DNA from: Dermanyssus gallinae
Taxonomy: Eukaryota; Arthropoda; Arachnida; Mesostigmata; Dermanyssidae
DNA length: 64,000 nt
Direction: 5' to 3'
NCBI GenBank assembly: GCA_003439945.1
Contig: QVRM01000283.1
Span: forward strand, 534,001 to 598,000
In this document: positions 15,244-30,799 of the stretch, piece by piece
How the letters are laid out: every line of letters begins with the position of its first letter
Position numbering within the stretch: the stretch's first letter is position 1
Position numbers and translations under genes: made by a program
Notes under the pieces: generated by a model
What the model saw: the letters and a program-made list of their open reading frames with translations, nothing else
Told to the model about the DNA's origin: nothing
Databases searched by the model: none

Positions 15244-18175
15244 TAAGGCAGCCGCCTGTGCAGTGTAGAGCACTGCACCCTGACCAAGACTACGTTTTAG
15301 TAGTGGCTGGTTAGAAACAAAAACGACAGCAACATCACATTGTTTTAGCTGCCGCTTCTTTGCCCGTGTCCATATATATGTTCGATGTACTTCATCATTA
15401 CGCCTTGTTTTGAGATACATATGAACAACTGAATCGTTTGCATCTACTGAGACCGTACAGTACCGCTGCTCTGAAAATGGCACACTGGCTTGGCAACTGG
15501 CTTGTCTTGACGACGAGATTCTTCTATTAGTCGTGTTCGTGCCAAACTCTCGTATGCATATATGCTAATCTTATGAGACTGATAGAGCCAGTTACAACAC
15601 AATTAGACAACTGTCCGCACAAGCAGTACAGAAAAACGAATATCGCCGCCAATACAGCAGTTCAACAAGCTGGTGGTTCCATTTTGTCGTATAGAGACGG
15701 AATCTGAGAGTTGTTTGTGAGATGTGCGCAGTTTGCTTGCTACTGGTGCTAACGTGTATTTGGCCTTGTGTGTCCTCATATAGCCTTTCGGTGAGTGTCA
15801 GTGAGTGACTTGAAGAGCTATTAAAAGCTAAAAAAAATAACAAGTGACGAAGCTGCTATGTTTGCTCCGCCTGCCCTATGGATACTCGACGACTAAAGGA
15901 CAACATTGATGATAAAGACTCTTCTGAAAATAACCTTTGTGGCGAATTTATTCCTAGTCGAAACACACAATGGCCACGTACACGTGCGCATGCAGTTGCA
16001 ACCTAGTGCACCTTGTGCTGTATAGCGCCACCACCCAAGAAAAGAAAATAAGTTATACCTCACGCCTACTGATTGCAGGAATGAGGGCGACACACAACCA
16101 CCACCACCAGAATTAGGGGCCTGAACCGTATGTTCACATCGGCACAAATCCTATAGTTTTTCATCCCGTAACGCTTCCGTAACCTTGCCTGTGTCTTCTG
16201 TTTTCCCACACCTGTATTTACACGCTCACACACACACACATGTGCATCGAGAGGATATGTTGTGAACGTATTTGCCTTTATTATAGTTGTGTATGTAGTT
16301 CGTTGGCTATCCGGTGTCGTGTAGCGTCAGCAGGATGGGGTGTCCGGCTATGAATGCACACCAGCGGAAGCAGCAGACCTTGTCTGTGTAGAAACATCCG
16401 TTCAACGTGTCCGTCTGTCATACGGAGCCGTTGACGTTTTCTGGGGCCCCTAGGTTTTCAAGTTTTTGCTTATTCGTTGCTCGTCTGTACGCCGTCCTTT
16501 ACGGCCGGACTGTTCGCCGGCAGGGAGGGTGCATCTCTCTGTGGTTGTGGTGCACATTTCTGGCAGTCGGCTCGCTACGCTTCACTTCAGCACCTGTCGG
16601 AGAGACCGGGATATTCATTCTAATTCATTCAGTGGAGTATCCTGTACTGCTTATTACGTATCATTTATGATCACTCTATTGGTACGCGTACATTTGAAAG
16701 GTTCTGTGACATCGCGGGTTAGCGGACCGTTGGCGTTTCGTTGCTGAGGCGGCGCGCGAACGCCATCCGTTCATTGGCTCAGTAGCAGCACTCTGAAAAT
16801 TAACTAGTTGTTCCACCTGCTTTGTCGGCAATCCGTCCGATCTCGATCGTAGCATAGCACTCACTCATTTTCTGTCGAAATTGTCCCCTTTGTATGTTCT
16901 CTACTCTATGCTGTTGTTCTTAGTTAATTTGAGGCCAATCAATAATTTTCAACGATAGCTTGCGGCATGGCCAAATTGTCGAAACAGCGATGATGATCCT
17001 CACGGCGACTCCTTATACGTAATAGGCAATCATATAGTATACCATTAATTCATCCGTCTATAGACGTAAATGCCTGTTGATCATTCCTAAAAGCTTGAGC
17101 TCCGAAGCTAATAATGAAACGGCGAGGTTTCTCGTTGAAATGAACGCCGATCAGTGATCATCATTTGCAACGGGTCGCAGCCATTTGTTTCACATTGGAC
17201 GAAGGAAATCTTATGCCGCTTTGCGACGACGGAAACTGCCTAGGCTACGCGTTGTCATGAGCACTCATGAGTTCAGTTGATTTGTTTGCTTCGGCAAGCT
17301 CGGGACCGATGTATTTATATCGAATGCATGTACGGCTTTTGCCGATGCAGTACACCTTGCCATCTGAAGAAGGCAGACTTAACACGGTCATGTCGCTCGG
17401 TCGTCTGTCAGAGGTCGCTTGCTTTTGGACGGTGGTCGACGATATCTGTACGAATCAACAGACACTGTGAGCTGACTAGTGATGGCTAGTTGAGGCTTAC
17501 ATATCATATATATAAAGTCATTTTCTGCTAATGTTTCGCTTTAAACGAGGCGAGGTTGAGAAAACACGAGCTGTTGTTTTTAGTCATGTCATCTAAGCTT
17601 ATCCAAAGCGCGGCACTCTACACCTCTCGCTGCTACCTAGCTGTCTGGCGTAACCAAGGCGACCACCCGTCAATACATACACATGGCGGCCTCACGAAGG
17701 CACCGAGACACTGACATCGACCTACAGGTAGATAGACAGGCAGAGAAGCCAGGCAGGTCAACGAATAAACAGACCGATTGACGGACCGTATGTAGATGCA
17801 CATACATCCACACACACAAACACAGATCTCTACTTTTCTTCTCTAACCATCAGATGGTGCTAGACTAGATAATGATGTTCGCACCCGTCTAAGAGCCGTC
17901 CTAACAACGATCGCTCTAGGCTCACAAGGCGCGACGCCGAATCCTCGTCGGTCGTGTGCGTCGTTCTTTTTCGGGCGTGATGCCGTCGAATCGTTCGCGG
18001 AATTCTCCATTGAACGATGCTCACGCGCCACGATCAACGGCTAACGCGCTTCTTTATGTTCGCTTATGATTCTTCTGCAGTAAATAAGACTCAGAGAGCA
18101 GGCATTGAATGCTTTCGTGTATAGCGGCACTGGCACTACAGCTGACTGCTGAAGGACAGCCTGAAATCGAGAACA

Positions 18176-18213
<38 letters not shown>

Positions 18214-18552
18214 GCCCGAACAACTGCTAAGTGTGAAGATCATATGAGTGTTCACATCGTGTGGCATCATTATCGCCATCATCAGCACACATCATCGTCG
18301 ACCACCGCTGGTGTGGTTCTCCACTGTTGAACTGCCCTCACCTTCGTGAGTCAGTGATGTACCTCCGTCTACTGAGAATAGCAAACAAAGGAGGTGTTTT
18401 TGGAGTGTGTATGTCTGCCCCGAATCTTCATTGCTACGCGTAGTGCCAGTGCCAGTGCAGCGCGTTGCACCGCGCGTTGTGCACACGCGGAATTGACAAA
18501 CGAACAAACGGAAATTGGAAAGACAATCAGCTAAACAAAAGGACGGCACACG
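15244..18552. other. Unassigned DNA upstream of the candidate first exon
   Basis: No gene is supported. An (ACA)n microsatellite lies at about 18176-18213. The last 100 bases before 18553 (AC-rich, CAAACGAACAAACGG…AAACAAAAGGACGG) have the look of a 5' UTR leading to an ATG, but there is no independent proof. Frames on both strands here lack family features. Confidence 0.5.
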
Positions 18553-18932
18553 ATGAAGCTCAAACACGTATCGGTGCTCATCGAAACACCGCACTCGCAG
18601 AACTTTCTCATTCGGGGCAAGAATTCCCGAAATAACTTGCGAGGCGGAGCGGCGGATACCAAAGAGCAGAATGGCGGTGGACCTGGTGCGGGTTGTGGGG
18701 GCGGAGCTGGTAGCGCTGCCGAAAGCGTAGGCGTGAAGGCTGCTGCTGCTGCTTTCTGCCGTTAAGCGAGCCAGCAAAGGTGTGCTGCTCAGACAAACCG
18801 GCTACTTCGACAACGGTCTGATAGTGGAGAAACACGACGAGGCTGATTCGGATATTGACGTCAATTTTGACGACCTCGAAGACCTCGGCGACGGAATCGA
18901 AGAGACGGCGTGTTATAGCCCCGTTTTCTCAG
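18553..18932 (+). CDS. Candidate first coding exon of the spire gene (frameshifted)
   Basis: An ATG at 18553 opens a frame (MKLKHVSVLIETPHSQNF…) with a Gly/Ala-rich middle that ends after an Ala run at a TAA near 18763. A second frame continues at once as SAVKRASKGVLLRQTGYFDN…, then an acidic stretch (DEADSDIDVNFDDLEDLG), to a donor CAG|GTACGC after 18932. The two halves would form a single exon if TTT at 18753-18755 had one T fewer. Alternatively, a short intron (18710-18770, GT…AG, phase 1) also restores the frame. The end is phase 1 and joins the phase-1 acceptor at 47198 exactly (…VFS-G-SDT). No domain is recognised; assignment to spire rests only on strand, order and phase. It could be an alternative first exon, or part of another gene. 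Confidence 0.4.
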
Positions 18933-19867
18933 GTACGCTCTGGATCTATCCAATCCTTTTATTCTTTTTGTTTCAGCATTTCGGCTGGCCTAATATTGAA
19001 CAGGCTAGAGTTAGTTTTAAGTGCTGTACGGCGAGTCATCTGCTGAAATTGTTACGACAATCGTCTCACATCACCGCTTCCTAACGTGCGTACGGCTAAA
19101 AGCTTGAACCGCAGTTTTTTTGTGCATTTTGTGCAAATGATGTTTGTTTTCTGTGAATTATATATACACTATAAGCAGCTGCGTCAAGTGGCTCAATCAG
19201 TCGGTGATCTAATGACGTATTCACTGATTGATTGGTTTATTGACTCGTTCAGCTTTCGACGCTGCTCAACTCTCTGACTCTAGCTTGGGACAGGATTATA
19301 GCTCGAGATGTGAAATAAAGTGACCGATGAGGTTATCGGCCGTCTGTTATCGGCTACTGGTAAAACTTACCATATGATTACTGACAGCAATAGTCCTAAT
19401 AGTAACAAGACTAAGAAAAATGGGTGGCTGTTTTATTGTTCAACATCTGTGCGTTGATCGATTGCACCGAGGAGTGGAGCCGCCGAATAACGTCAACAGT
19501 TGTCGTGTGAGCACATCGAACGCAGCAAATGTGGAACATCGTTTGACGGAGTTTATTTGCTCTTTTCTTCGTTTCGTTTTTCTTGGCAGTAGAAATTGCC
19601 ATGTCTTGCCTTATGTCACAATTATATATGCGCTTGTAAATTTAGATATGCTGTACATATGCTGCGCCGATATAGTTTGATGTCGTTAAATGTTACGGGC
19701 TGGCGAACTGTTTAATGCGTGGAGTTATAAAAATTTTCATGTTACAACTTCCATGGACTGTATCCCTATTATTAAAGGCCCCCGTCTTTACAGGTGAACG
19801 AATAAACTGGATAAGTTTCTGATTCGAATTCTGTATTTTATATATATAAGTTGAATGCTGTATATAT

Positions 19868-19878
19868 AAAAAGGAAAA

Positions 19879-19944
<66 letters not shown>
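19868..19944. repeat. A-run plus (AT)n
   Basis: An A-rich run (about 19868-19897, with two G's) merges into (AT)n to 19944. The A-run next to (AT)n could be a retroposon tail, but no element body was recognised upstream. Confidence 0.9.
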
Positions 19945-19948
<4 letters not shown>

Positions 19949-20518
19949 AAGAGGGTTTGTACGGTTACGTGATTTTATGGCAAATTTATAATTAGGCCTG
20001 TAATTTAAATAAATAATATACTAATTGAGGTGTATATAAATATCCGTGCAAGGTCTAGACTAATGGGTTATTTGCGCAGATTACCTGGTCGCTTTGTTTT
20101 GGGGACGCGTAAGGTGTCTCTGTGTTGACTAATGGCGAAGAGCGTAAGACGAAGCGCGCTACCGGCTCTATGGATTGGAAGGCGAGTAGAATAAAGATGT
20201 GGACTTCACTGGCTGAGGGCTGAGGCGACCAAATTGCCTGGCGCCGGCTTAATTGGGCCAGCGTCAGCGCTTGTGCGTAACGTCATATTGTGCAAGACAA
20301 CTGTAAAATTATCGCAAAGATAAAGATAGAAACCAATTACACGTTTTCGAAGTGGTGCAGCAATTAAAGCGCCGGTCATCAATAATCACTCAAAGGCAAC
20401 AGCGAGTGATGCTGGCAATTGCCGTGTTGCAACTTTGGCTCCTTCCGGGCGCCTTGCACCCGTGCCACACATACATAAGCGGATGGTGCAAATCGTTACA
20501 TATATATTTATATGTATA

Positions 20519-21330
20519 CGAGGGCTGATTGAAAGCTGTACATATATTTACAAAATATATTTATTAATTCTTCCAAAGTGTTTTTGTTTTGTTCAGAATA
20601 TCTCCTGTCCGCTGCAATGCACTTCCAAACTTTAGTCCAATTAATTTTCTTCCTATCAACTATCTTTAGTCCCTTTAATTTTTTTTTTTCGTGAAGACAA
20701 GAAAATATCATACGGAGCTAAGCCCGGCAAATAAAGAGGTTGTGGAAGTATCGAAATTGAACTTTCTTTCAAATAATCCGAACTCAGTAAATATGTGTGC
20801 GCGGGTGCGTTATCGTGATGGAATGTTCAAGAGAAGGTTTCAGACTTCAGGCCTATTGCGTTGGACATTCTCACGCAATATTTAAACATTTTTGCGGCAG
20901 TATTCCTTATGGACCGTAAAACCAGGTGGGACAAATTCGTGAAACATTATGCCCTGTAGACGAAAAAAGTCAAGAATATTAGTTTTGGATCTTTTTTTAT
21001 TTATATAACCTTTATTTATTAAGAATACAAGTGGAGCGACAATTGTCTCCAGGGAATAGTTTTGGATATGCTCTGCCTGATTTTATCTATTCTCTCCTTA
21101 AAAGCACCACTCGGGGGATTGAGCTATGGTTTCGATGTCGTAACCATATTGTTACGACTCGTCTCCTGTAACCACTCTCCAACGTTTTTTTCTGTTATTG
21201 AGATCGAAAGCCTTTCCAAACAGGGGTCGTCTTCGGTCCCCTTACGTCGTGAAATCGACGGTACCACGTATATACAGTGTTTCGGGACACTGCTTGGTCA
21301 CCATATGCAAAATGCAATGTATTAGAACTT
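20519..21330 (-). mobile_element. Degraded mariner (DD34D) remnant
   Basis: The 3' end of the element is at 20519 (CGAGGGCTGATTGAAAGCTG after TA), a typical mariner terminal repeat. Reading the minus strand from about 21240 downward gives the first catalytic block (VTGDES-stop-QYGYDIETIAQSPEWC), then GIMFHEFVPPGFTVHKEYC, the second block FHHDNAPAHTY, and LYLPGLAPYDIFLFSRKKKLKGL (second to third Asp spacing 34, as in DD34D; the usual SPD is LPG). The tail is WKCIAADRRYSEQNKNTLEE. Stops and frameshifts abound. The N-terminal half is missing or too decayed, and the opposite terminal repeat was not found. It is interrupted by a small retro-insertion (20991-21056). Confidence 0.75.
20980..21067 (-). 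mobile_element. 66-bp retrotransposed 3' tail with 11-bp target duplication
   Basis: The 11-bp direct repeat TAGTTTTGGAT occurs at 20980-20990 and 21057-21067 and flanks 66 bases. Read on the minus strand, the insert ends in TAATAAATAAAGG…TAAATAAAAAAAG, an AATAAA signal followed by an A-rich tail. This is the signature of a severely 5'-truncated non-LTR (LINE or SINE) insertion made by target-primed reverse transcription. Removing it rejoins the mariner reading between SISKTN and the DFFRLQG block. Confidence 0.7.
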
Positions 21331-21598
21331 GCGGAACGTCGTACGTGTGTCATTTTGCATTAGGGGGACGAGTCTTAGTCACATTTGTATGCGAACGGAT
21401 TCATAGAATATCGGTTCAGTACACTGAGTTACGCGTGAGCAACGGCATTGTGCTTTATCGATCAAGCACCGATATCCTCTCCTGGCGATAAGACCACACC
21501 AGTAGCTTATTTGAATCGTCCAGTAAGGCTATGAGAACTTCACAGTAAAAAGTCGCACCACACATAGCGTGATATATGTATATGTATATGCATATATA

Positions 21599-22697
21599 CA
21601 GGGTCATTCATATTGTTGTGCACGCATTTCGAGGTTTAAGAGAGAGAGAGTGAAGTTTATAAAAGTAGTTTTTCTGCCTTTTTTTCCTACATAGTTGTGC
21701 GAAATCTCTGTTTGCGGGATAACCAGTCAACGCATGAAGGAAGCGATTACATCGGCGTGTTCGGAGGACAATTCTGCACAACGGAAGACACTTCACTAGC
21801 TTGCGTAGCAAAAAGCTAATACCCAGATTAAGAAAAGTCATGAAAAGTCGATATTTTACGTTAACGTCTTTTCATGAAACATCGTAAAATTTTTCCATTG
21901 CGACCAAAAATGTACGTCCGAATAACCACTCTCACGCAATAGCAAATTTAATGCCCATCATTTTCGTATCAAGATGATGGTGCTGCGTTACGTAGTTGTC
22001 AAGTCACTAAGCTTTTTCGACAGTCATAGTTGTTATGTTTTACGTGCAAGTTTTCACGTTCAGAACCGTAAACATTTGCCAAGACGTTTCCGCCTCCTCC
22101 TCCTTCCACTAGGAAAATTTACTCTCTTGTTGAGTTCTACCAAACCTCCAAATATGTCCCTAACTTTCTCATACGCCCTATGGAAATATGCATGCCTTCG
22201 CTTTCGATATGGCTATCGAAAAAGCTTAGTGACTTGACAACTACGTAACGCAGCACCATCACGTTGATACGAAAATGATGGGCAATAAATTTGCTATTGC
22301 GTGAGAGTGGTTATTCGGACGTACATTTTTGGTCGCAATGGAAACATTTTACGATTTTTCATGAAAAGGCGTTAACGTAAAATATCGACTTTTCATGACT
22401 TTCCTTAATCTGGGTATTAGCTTTTTGCTACGCAAGCTAGTGAAGAGTCTTCCGTTGTGCAGAATTGTCCTCCGAACACGCCGATGTAATCGGTTCCTTC
22501 ATGCGTTGACTGGTTATCCCGCAAACAGAGATTTCGCACAACTATGTAGGAAAAAAAGGCAGAAAAACTAATTTTATAAACTTCACTCTCTCTTCTAAAC
22601 AAGACGTTTCCACGTCTTCCCTCCATAATGAAAACTTATTTTCTTGCCGAGTTCTATCAAACCTCGAAATGCGTGCACAACAATATGAATGACCCTG
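21599..22697. mobile_element. Foldback TIR element (1.1 kb), non-autonomous
   Basis: The ends are inverted repeats (CAGGGTCATTCATATTGTTG left; CAACAATATGAATGACCCTG right) flanked by TA. The inversion continues inward for about 430 bases on each side (for example GCAAATTTAATGCCCATCAT left against ATGATGGGCAATAAATTTGC right), leaving a central spacer of about 200 bases near 22025-22205. No transposase frame is present. The arms share blocks with the larger foldback element at 37085 (CATAGTTGT.C.AA.TCT, CCAGTCAACGCATGAA, GGTGCTGCGTTACGTAGTTG), so both belong to one family. Confidence 0.85.
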
Positions 22698-22715
22698 TAT
22701 ACTCGTATATATATA

Positions 22716-22911
22716 TGGGTCATTCCGTAAGTAAGGTTATTAAAAATGTAATATAATAAAAATGTCTTTTTTACTGCTTTTCAACGTAAAGCTCTGCACA
22801 CTTTTTTTCAATGGTGTTCCAATTTTAGATTTCTTCTCGAAAAGGTAGGAATTCTCGAAGCGAGCGTAAAGTAAAAACACCTTACCTACCAATTGACTCA
22901 CGTATATATTT
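22716..22911. mobile_element. Short TIR element (about 196 bp)
   Basis: The left end TGGGTCATTCCGTAAGTAAG and the reverse complement of the right end (CGTGAGTCAATTGGTAGGTAAG) are imperfect inverted repeats flanked by TA. On the minus strand the interior resembles the C-terminal tail of a mariner-like transposase (LKKVCRAL.. after a W/IGTP start), so it is probably an internally deleted copy. Confidence 0.5.
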
Positions 22912-24639
22912 ATAGCGCGTTATCTATGTGAGCGCAATGATCGACATGAGCAGCGGGTCATGCGGTTCCTTTGCTTTTATTCCATTTCTTTTTCTTCCAC
23001 TGGCTGTTAGAGGTCTGTGCGTGTGTCGAAGCGTGGCCCAGATGAACCAAACCGCGCCAAGAAGCGCGCTTCGTCACGGCCACCGTGGCTTTCATCAGCC
23101 CCACTTGCTTAACACAGGCAGCAGCCGGTGGCGACGACGACGACGATAACGTGAGTGGTTCATTCTCATCGGTCGGCTGACTGAGGCTACAGCCAAACCA
23201 CGGGTTGGTGTGCGCCTCTTCGTCTGTCTGCGGTCTGTCTGTCTTTGGTGGTCTTGCGTGACTTCAATCGCCCTCTCTCTCTCCCGTCTCTATCTCTCTC
23301 CATCTCCCTCCCTCTGTCCCTCTCTCTCTCTCTTGCCCAGTCGGTATTTTTCTGGGCGCATTGTAGAGCTGAGCGACCCAGTTGTGTCGATGGCGATGGT
23401 GGTGCTGTCGTTATGGTTTGGCAGCTTCGAGCCAACGCTGCTCATCGGTCTTGCTGCTCTTGCTGGCTGATGACGAGGCGATGAGATTGACCAACTAGAC
23501 AAAGAAGCAACAGCCATCACTGACCACAACCTAGCTGCTTCTGCTAAAGCCACCCATTCTAATGACGCGGCGGCGCAATCAGGTCGTTGGCCCAGCGAAG
23601 TATTGATGAATCGAATTTTGCGTCATTCAGCGAGCAAACTTAGGCTAAGAGACAAGGCGTGAATTCACATGGCATATATACACGTGACGTATACGTATAC
23701 TGCAAACTGCACTTGCACTCGCAGCACGTCAAAAAGTAGCAGAAGCAATGCTACATGCATGAATGAGCTTATCACACTATTTGATTACATATTAATTATA
23801 GATCCCAAGAGCGGCCGATGACTGTCCGAAAAAAGCGTGCGACCGGTCCAGGAAAGGGAACGAAATCGAACGAAAATATAGGCTTCCATCACTTTTCCAC
23901 AACTTTCTTATCTCCCTTTAGCCACGACTTTTATAATAAGGGCTGTAAGGTCACAGAAAGTGAGATGGAACCCTGGATCGCCATACCTTATCAGGATCGG
24001 TCGGATGGTTGGTGTACCAATGAGCGGAAGCCATGAGATAAACGTGTTGCCTCTTTATGCTAGTCGACTATCATGAGGTTCTATCGTTGTTGTTGTTGCT
24101 GCTGCTGCTGCTGCTACTGTTGCTACAGCACTGAATTCACATCGAGATATACGTTAATCTATTGACCGTTACATGTCTGCGCTTCCGCCTAAGAAATAAG
24201 AAGGCACGTCCGGACGATTTATGCTATCCCAGAATAAAGGGACAACCCGAAAACAGGACAGAGGGCAGATGTAGAAAAGCGTCAAGAGAACTGCGGCAGC
24301 GTCCGAAACGGGGCGTTGCCATGGCAGACGTAAGCAGCAGACGAGCTATCGCAAATTCGAGTCCCGATCATGCCGGTTGTTTCTGTTAGACATGATTGCA
24401 CATTCTCCTGCTGCGGCATTTCTCTGCTGAAGAAAGCCTATGCACGTCCAGTAACGAGAACGCGATGGCGATGGGTGCATTTAAACGCTGCATTCGTGCC
24501 GCGGACATCTTACTATCATTACGAGCGTCTAAAATGTGGTTGCCAGAGCGTTAAAAAATCAATCCGGGATTTTTACAATAGATTTGAAAATGTATTTCAT
24601 AAATACGGTATCACCTTATTGAATGATACATACACCACC
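22912..24639. other. GC-rich island and unassigned DNA
   Basis: From about 22930 to 23560 the sequence is GC-rich with a (TC)n stretch (23270-23335) and no defendable exon. From 23600 to 24640 there is a (GCT)n run near 24090-24120 and frames of 70-120 codons without family features. Confidence 0.5.
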
Positions 24640-24697
24640 TCGTGTTATAGTATTCATCTAACGCTTTCGAAGACCTGCTTTCGTAACTGCGTTGGGC

Positions 24698-24835
24698 CCG
24701 GTGTCTCGTTTCGACCATGGCATTGTGCAAGTTAGGCTGTTGTCGATTATTTATTTCTTATCATCGGCGATCAAGTTTTTCAGAAAAAAAGTTGCTTTTC
24801 TTATTTTCAAGAAGAATAGCACATCAGGTGCTCAA
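24698..24835. repeat. Dispersed repeat, copy 2
   Basis: Diverged partner of the repeat at 12215-12360, in the same orientation, starting GGGCCCGGTGTCTCGTTTCG and ending near TATTTTCAAGAAGAA. In a + frame it reads VGPGVSFRPWHC then VVDYLFLI. Family unknown. Confidence 0.5.
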
Positions 24836-25155
24836 GAGATTCATCACGTAGTTTTCGTTGAGCTCATGAACCTATACATGGTACCGGATCCATGCGCTGC
24901 GTTCACCACGGGTTGAACTTTTCTTTATGAGACTTTGCTGACTAGAGCGAAGGCCACTAACCGGGAGGACTTTTTGACTGTTCACTATGTAAGAGGAAGG
25001 TCGCTTTGAAAGAGTATTTACATGCAGCACAGAAAAAGCTTTATTGTTGTTACTGATATCTCTTATTCATCTTGTCTCTTTAGCAGCTGTACTTATTTTT
25101 TTTATCTACCTTTCTCACCTTTAAGATTTTAATTGGCCGATTATATCTGTACAAC

Positions 25156-25159
25156 TCGC

Positions 25160-25210
<51 letters not shown>
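25156..25210. repeat. (AT)n microsatellite
   Basis: TA dinucleotide repeat of about 55 bases with one AAAT interruption, in otherwise featureless DNA (24840-26930 shows no gene). Confidence 0.95.
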
Positions 25211-25213
<3 letters not shown>

Positions 25214-26935
25214 CACCCCAATTAAAAAATCCCGGTTACTTTTATTTGCGTCTTATAATTAGAATTTGCATAAACGTTTGCATAAAGTCATTAAATTGTC
25301 ATCACCGGCGGTTACAATCAATGTGTTGTTAAGTAATAAGCTCATATATTACGCAGTGATATTTCGTCGTGCATTGGCAGACAACTTTATTCTGATGGCT
25401 TTTATTGCTCGCCTGACGGCAAAGACAATGGTCATGGGAATAATGATTGCTATTTCCTTCTGTGCTCTTAATCAGATTAGGATTCCGGATAAACTGCTCT
25501 CTCATCACTTGCTTCCGCATTGTTTTCGTACCTGTTTATTTTGATCACCAGTTGCATTATCATGAAAAAAATGAGGCACTTTTTCATACTGCGATAGAGT
25601 TGCATATGCGTGTGTGAGTAAAGTGAAGTAAATACGTGTTTTTGAAGTGCTCCTCAAGTATGATTCCTCCCTCACCTGGATGGGTGAGGTCAGCTACCTC
25701 GTCGGACAAATGCACAGAAAAACCGGCGATCAAACCGCAACGTAATCTGACTGATGCTTGACTGACATGAAATTTGTTCGGCGAACCGATTTGAAAGCGA
25801 AAAAGGAGAAGGATTTTTTCTCGTTGTGAGGGTTCCGCACTTGTTCGATGTTTCCACCGACTGATGGTGGTGAGTCATACATCGTTTTCCGTCTCCGGGG
25901 CTCCCGGCTCATCGGGATGCCTCTTGTGTGCCCTTGATGAGGCGTTCCCCACGATCCACACCCAATGTATACCCGTATATTTTTTCCGAGCCGTGTCAAT
26001 TTGGAAGCTTTGCTTGTAAGCATTTCGCTGCAAGTTGTCTTCATAGCCTCCTATTTTGCCTATACTTTGTTTTGTTGTATGTTTTGTCAACGTTACATTT
26101 TTTACACATATTTATGTGTTACCTTTTTTGGTAACATAACATATATGCAGTACATAATATGTTCCAACGTTTGCAATGGGTTTTGAATCCGTTGTCAGTT
26201 TTTCATTATGATGTGTCAACACACGATTCCCTGCCGATATGAAGTTAACTGACTAGCAAGATTGACCGGCAGGAGAATGATAGCAGAAGCGTCACTTTCT
26301 GATAGCAGACTGCATATCCATCTATCTACTCTTCTATTTCTAGGATTGAAGCGTAGTTATTCCGCTGCAAATCAGGACTCGTCCTTGTTTTAGTGTCTAT
26401 TTTTAGTTATTCGACGGGCTGAAATCTAATTGCTAACAGCAAATAGTTGTTTTTCGCGTTTGCTTTCATGCCTGATTTGGATGCTATGGAGAGCCTAGCT
26501 CTTAGAAACACTATATATATATATATATATACATATGACGAAATTAATTATATTAATCATGACAATTATTTCCGCCAGCTGTGGACTTTTTCAACATTTT
26601 TCGCAATAAAGGTTTGATCAGCGTGTGGTCTGGAGTAAATACCTATACTGTGTAATATCATTTGTAACAAACTTGTTCAATATTTAAAATTCGAAACCTC
26701 AAATTGCAAAACGCTATCGTGATATGTGTCTTTCTATAATCTTAGTAAGCACCTTGGTTCGGTCGGTACGTTTGTGTCAAACCAATTCGGCTTTTTGGAA
26801 TTTGCTTTGGCTCACTTATGTCACACGGTGGCTAAATCTGTCGAGAGCAATAATTTATGATCGGGTGCTTTTTCTAGACGAAGCTTCTTTTAGTTGCCTT
26901 AGCCACTCGTTCCTTCTTAAGATACAGGATCGATT

Positions 26936-30180
<3,245 letters not shown>

Positions 30181-30322
30181 TACGCTTTAGAAGTGCAAAA
30201 TTAGGGTACCATTGTAGCGTAATTGGCGTAGAATAGGAATAGCATACTGTGCTCTCAAAGCCTAATGCTACTCCTATTCTACGCCAATTACACTACATTG
30301 GTAGTGGCACTTCTAAAGCGTA
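30181..30322. mobile_element. 142-bp hairpin MITE
   Basis: Starts TACGCTTTAGAAGTGC and ends with its exact reverse complement GCACTTCTAAAGCGTA. The inversion continues inside (GTAATTGGCGTAGAATAGGA against TCCTATTCTACGCCAATTAC), leaving a loop of about 30 bases. TA at both ends fits a Tc1/mariner-type target duplication. A transcript would fold into a near-perfect hairpin. Confidence 0.85.
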
Positions 30323-30632
30323 GTATATATATATATATATATTTATATGTAGTATAGTTGATAGCAGTATATATATATATATGTGTGTGTCCACACCTAC
30401 ATCATCCAGTGGCTTGTTGTTGGCGACAGCGGCCTACATTACATACGCATACATATATGTACATGCATGCATACATGCCAGCTATGCCGCTGTCGTCTTG
30501 CGGTCATCTGACCGAGTTTAGCAGTTAGAGGTTTAACAGACATTTTGTCGGGGATCAACACCAGCGTACACATTGATGGTCAAACAAACATGCGCTCGTG
30601 CACACAGATATACGTTCACATATATATATATA

Positions 30633-30633
<1 letters not shown>

Positions 30634-30663
<30 letters not shown>

Positions 30664-30737
30664 TATGTAGGGTTAACCAGGCGCCTGGGCGAATGACTAC
30701 AAGATTAACTTCACAAATATTACTAATGGTGCCAACA

Positions 30738-30798
<61 letters not shown>
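30634..30798. repeat. Poly-T, (TC)n and (AT)n run
   Basis: A T-run (30634-30662), a 45-base unique stretch, then (TC)n at 30739-30769 that changes into (AT)n to 30797. Frames across it are artificial. Confidence 0.9.

Positions 30799-30799
<1 letters not shown>

Noticed and set aside
18292..18777. 161-codon minus-strand frame opposite the candidate first exon
   Set aside because: Low-complexity Ser run from CAG/GCT repeats and overlap with the better supported + strand exon; no family features.
23187..23553. Arg/Glu/Asp-rich frames on the minus strand
   Set aside because: They are translations of the (TC)n/(GA)n tract.
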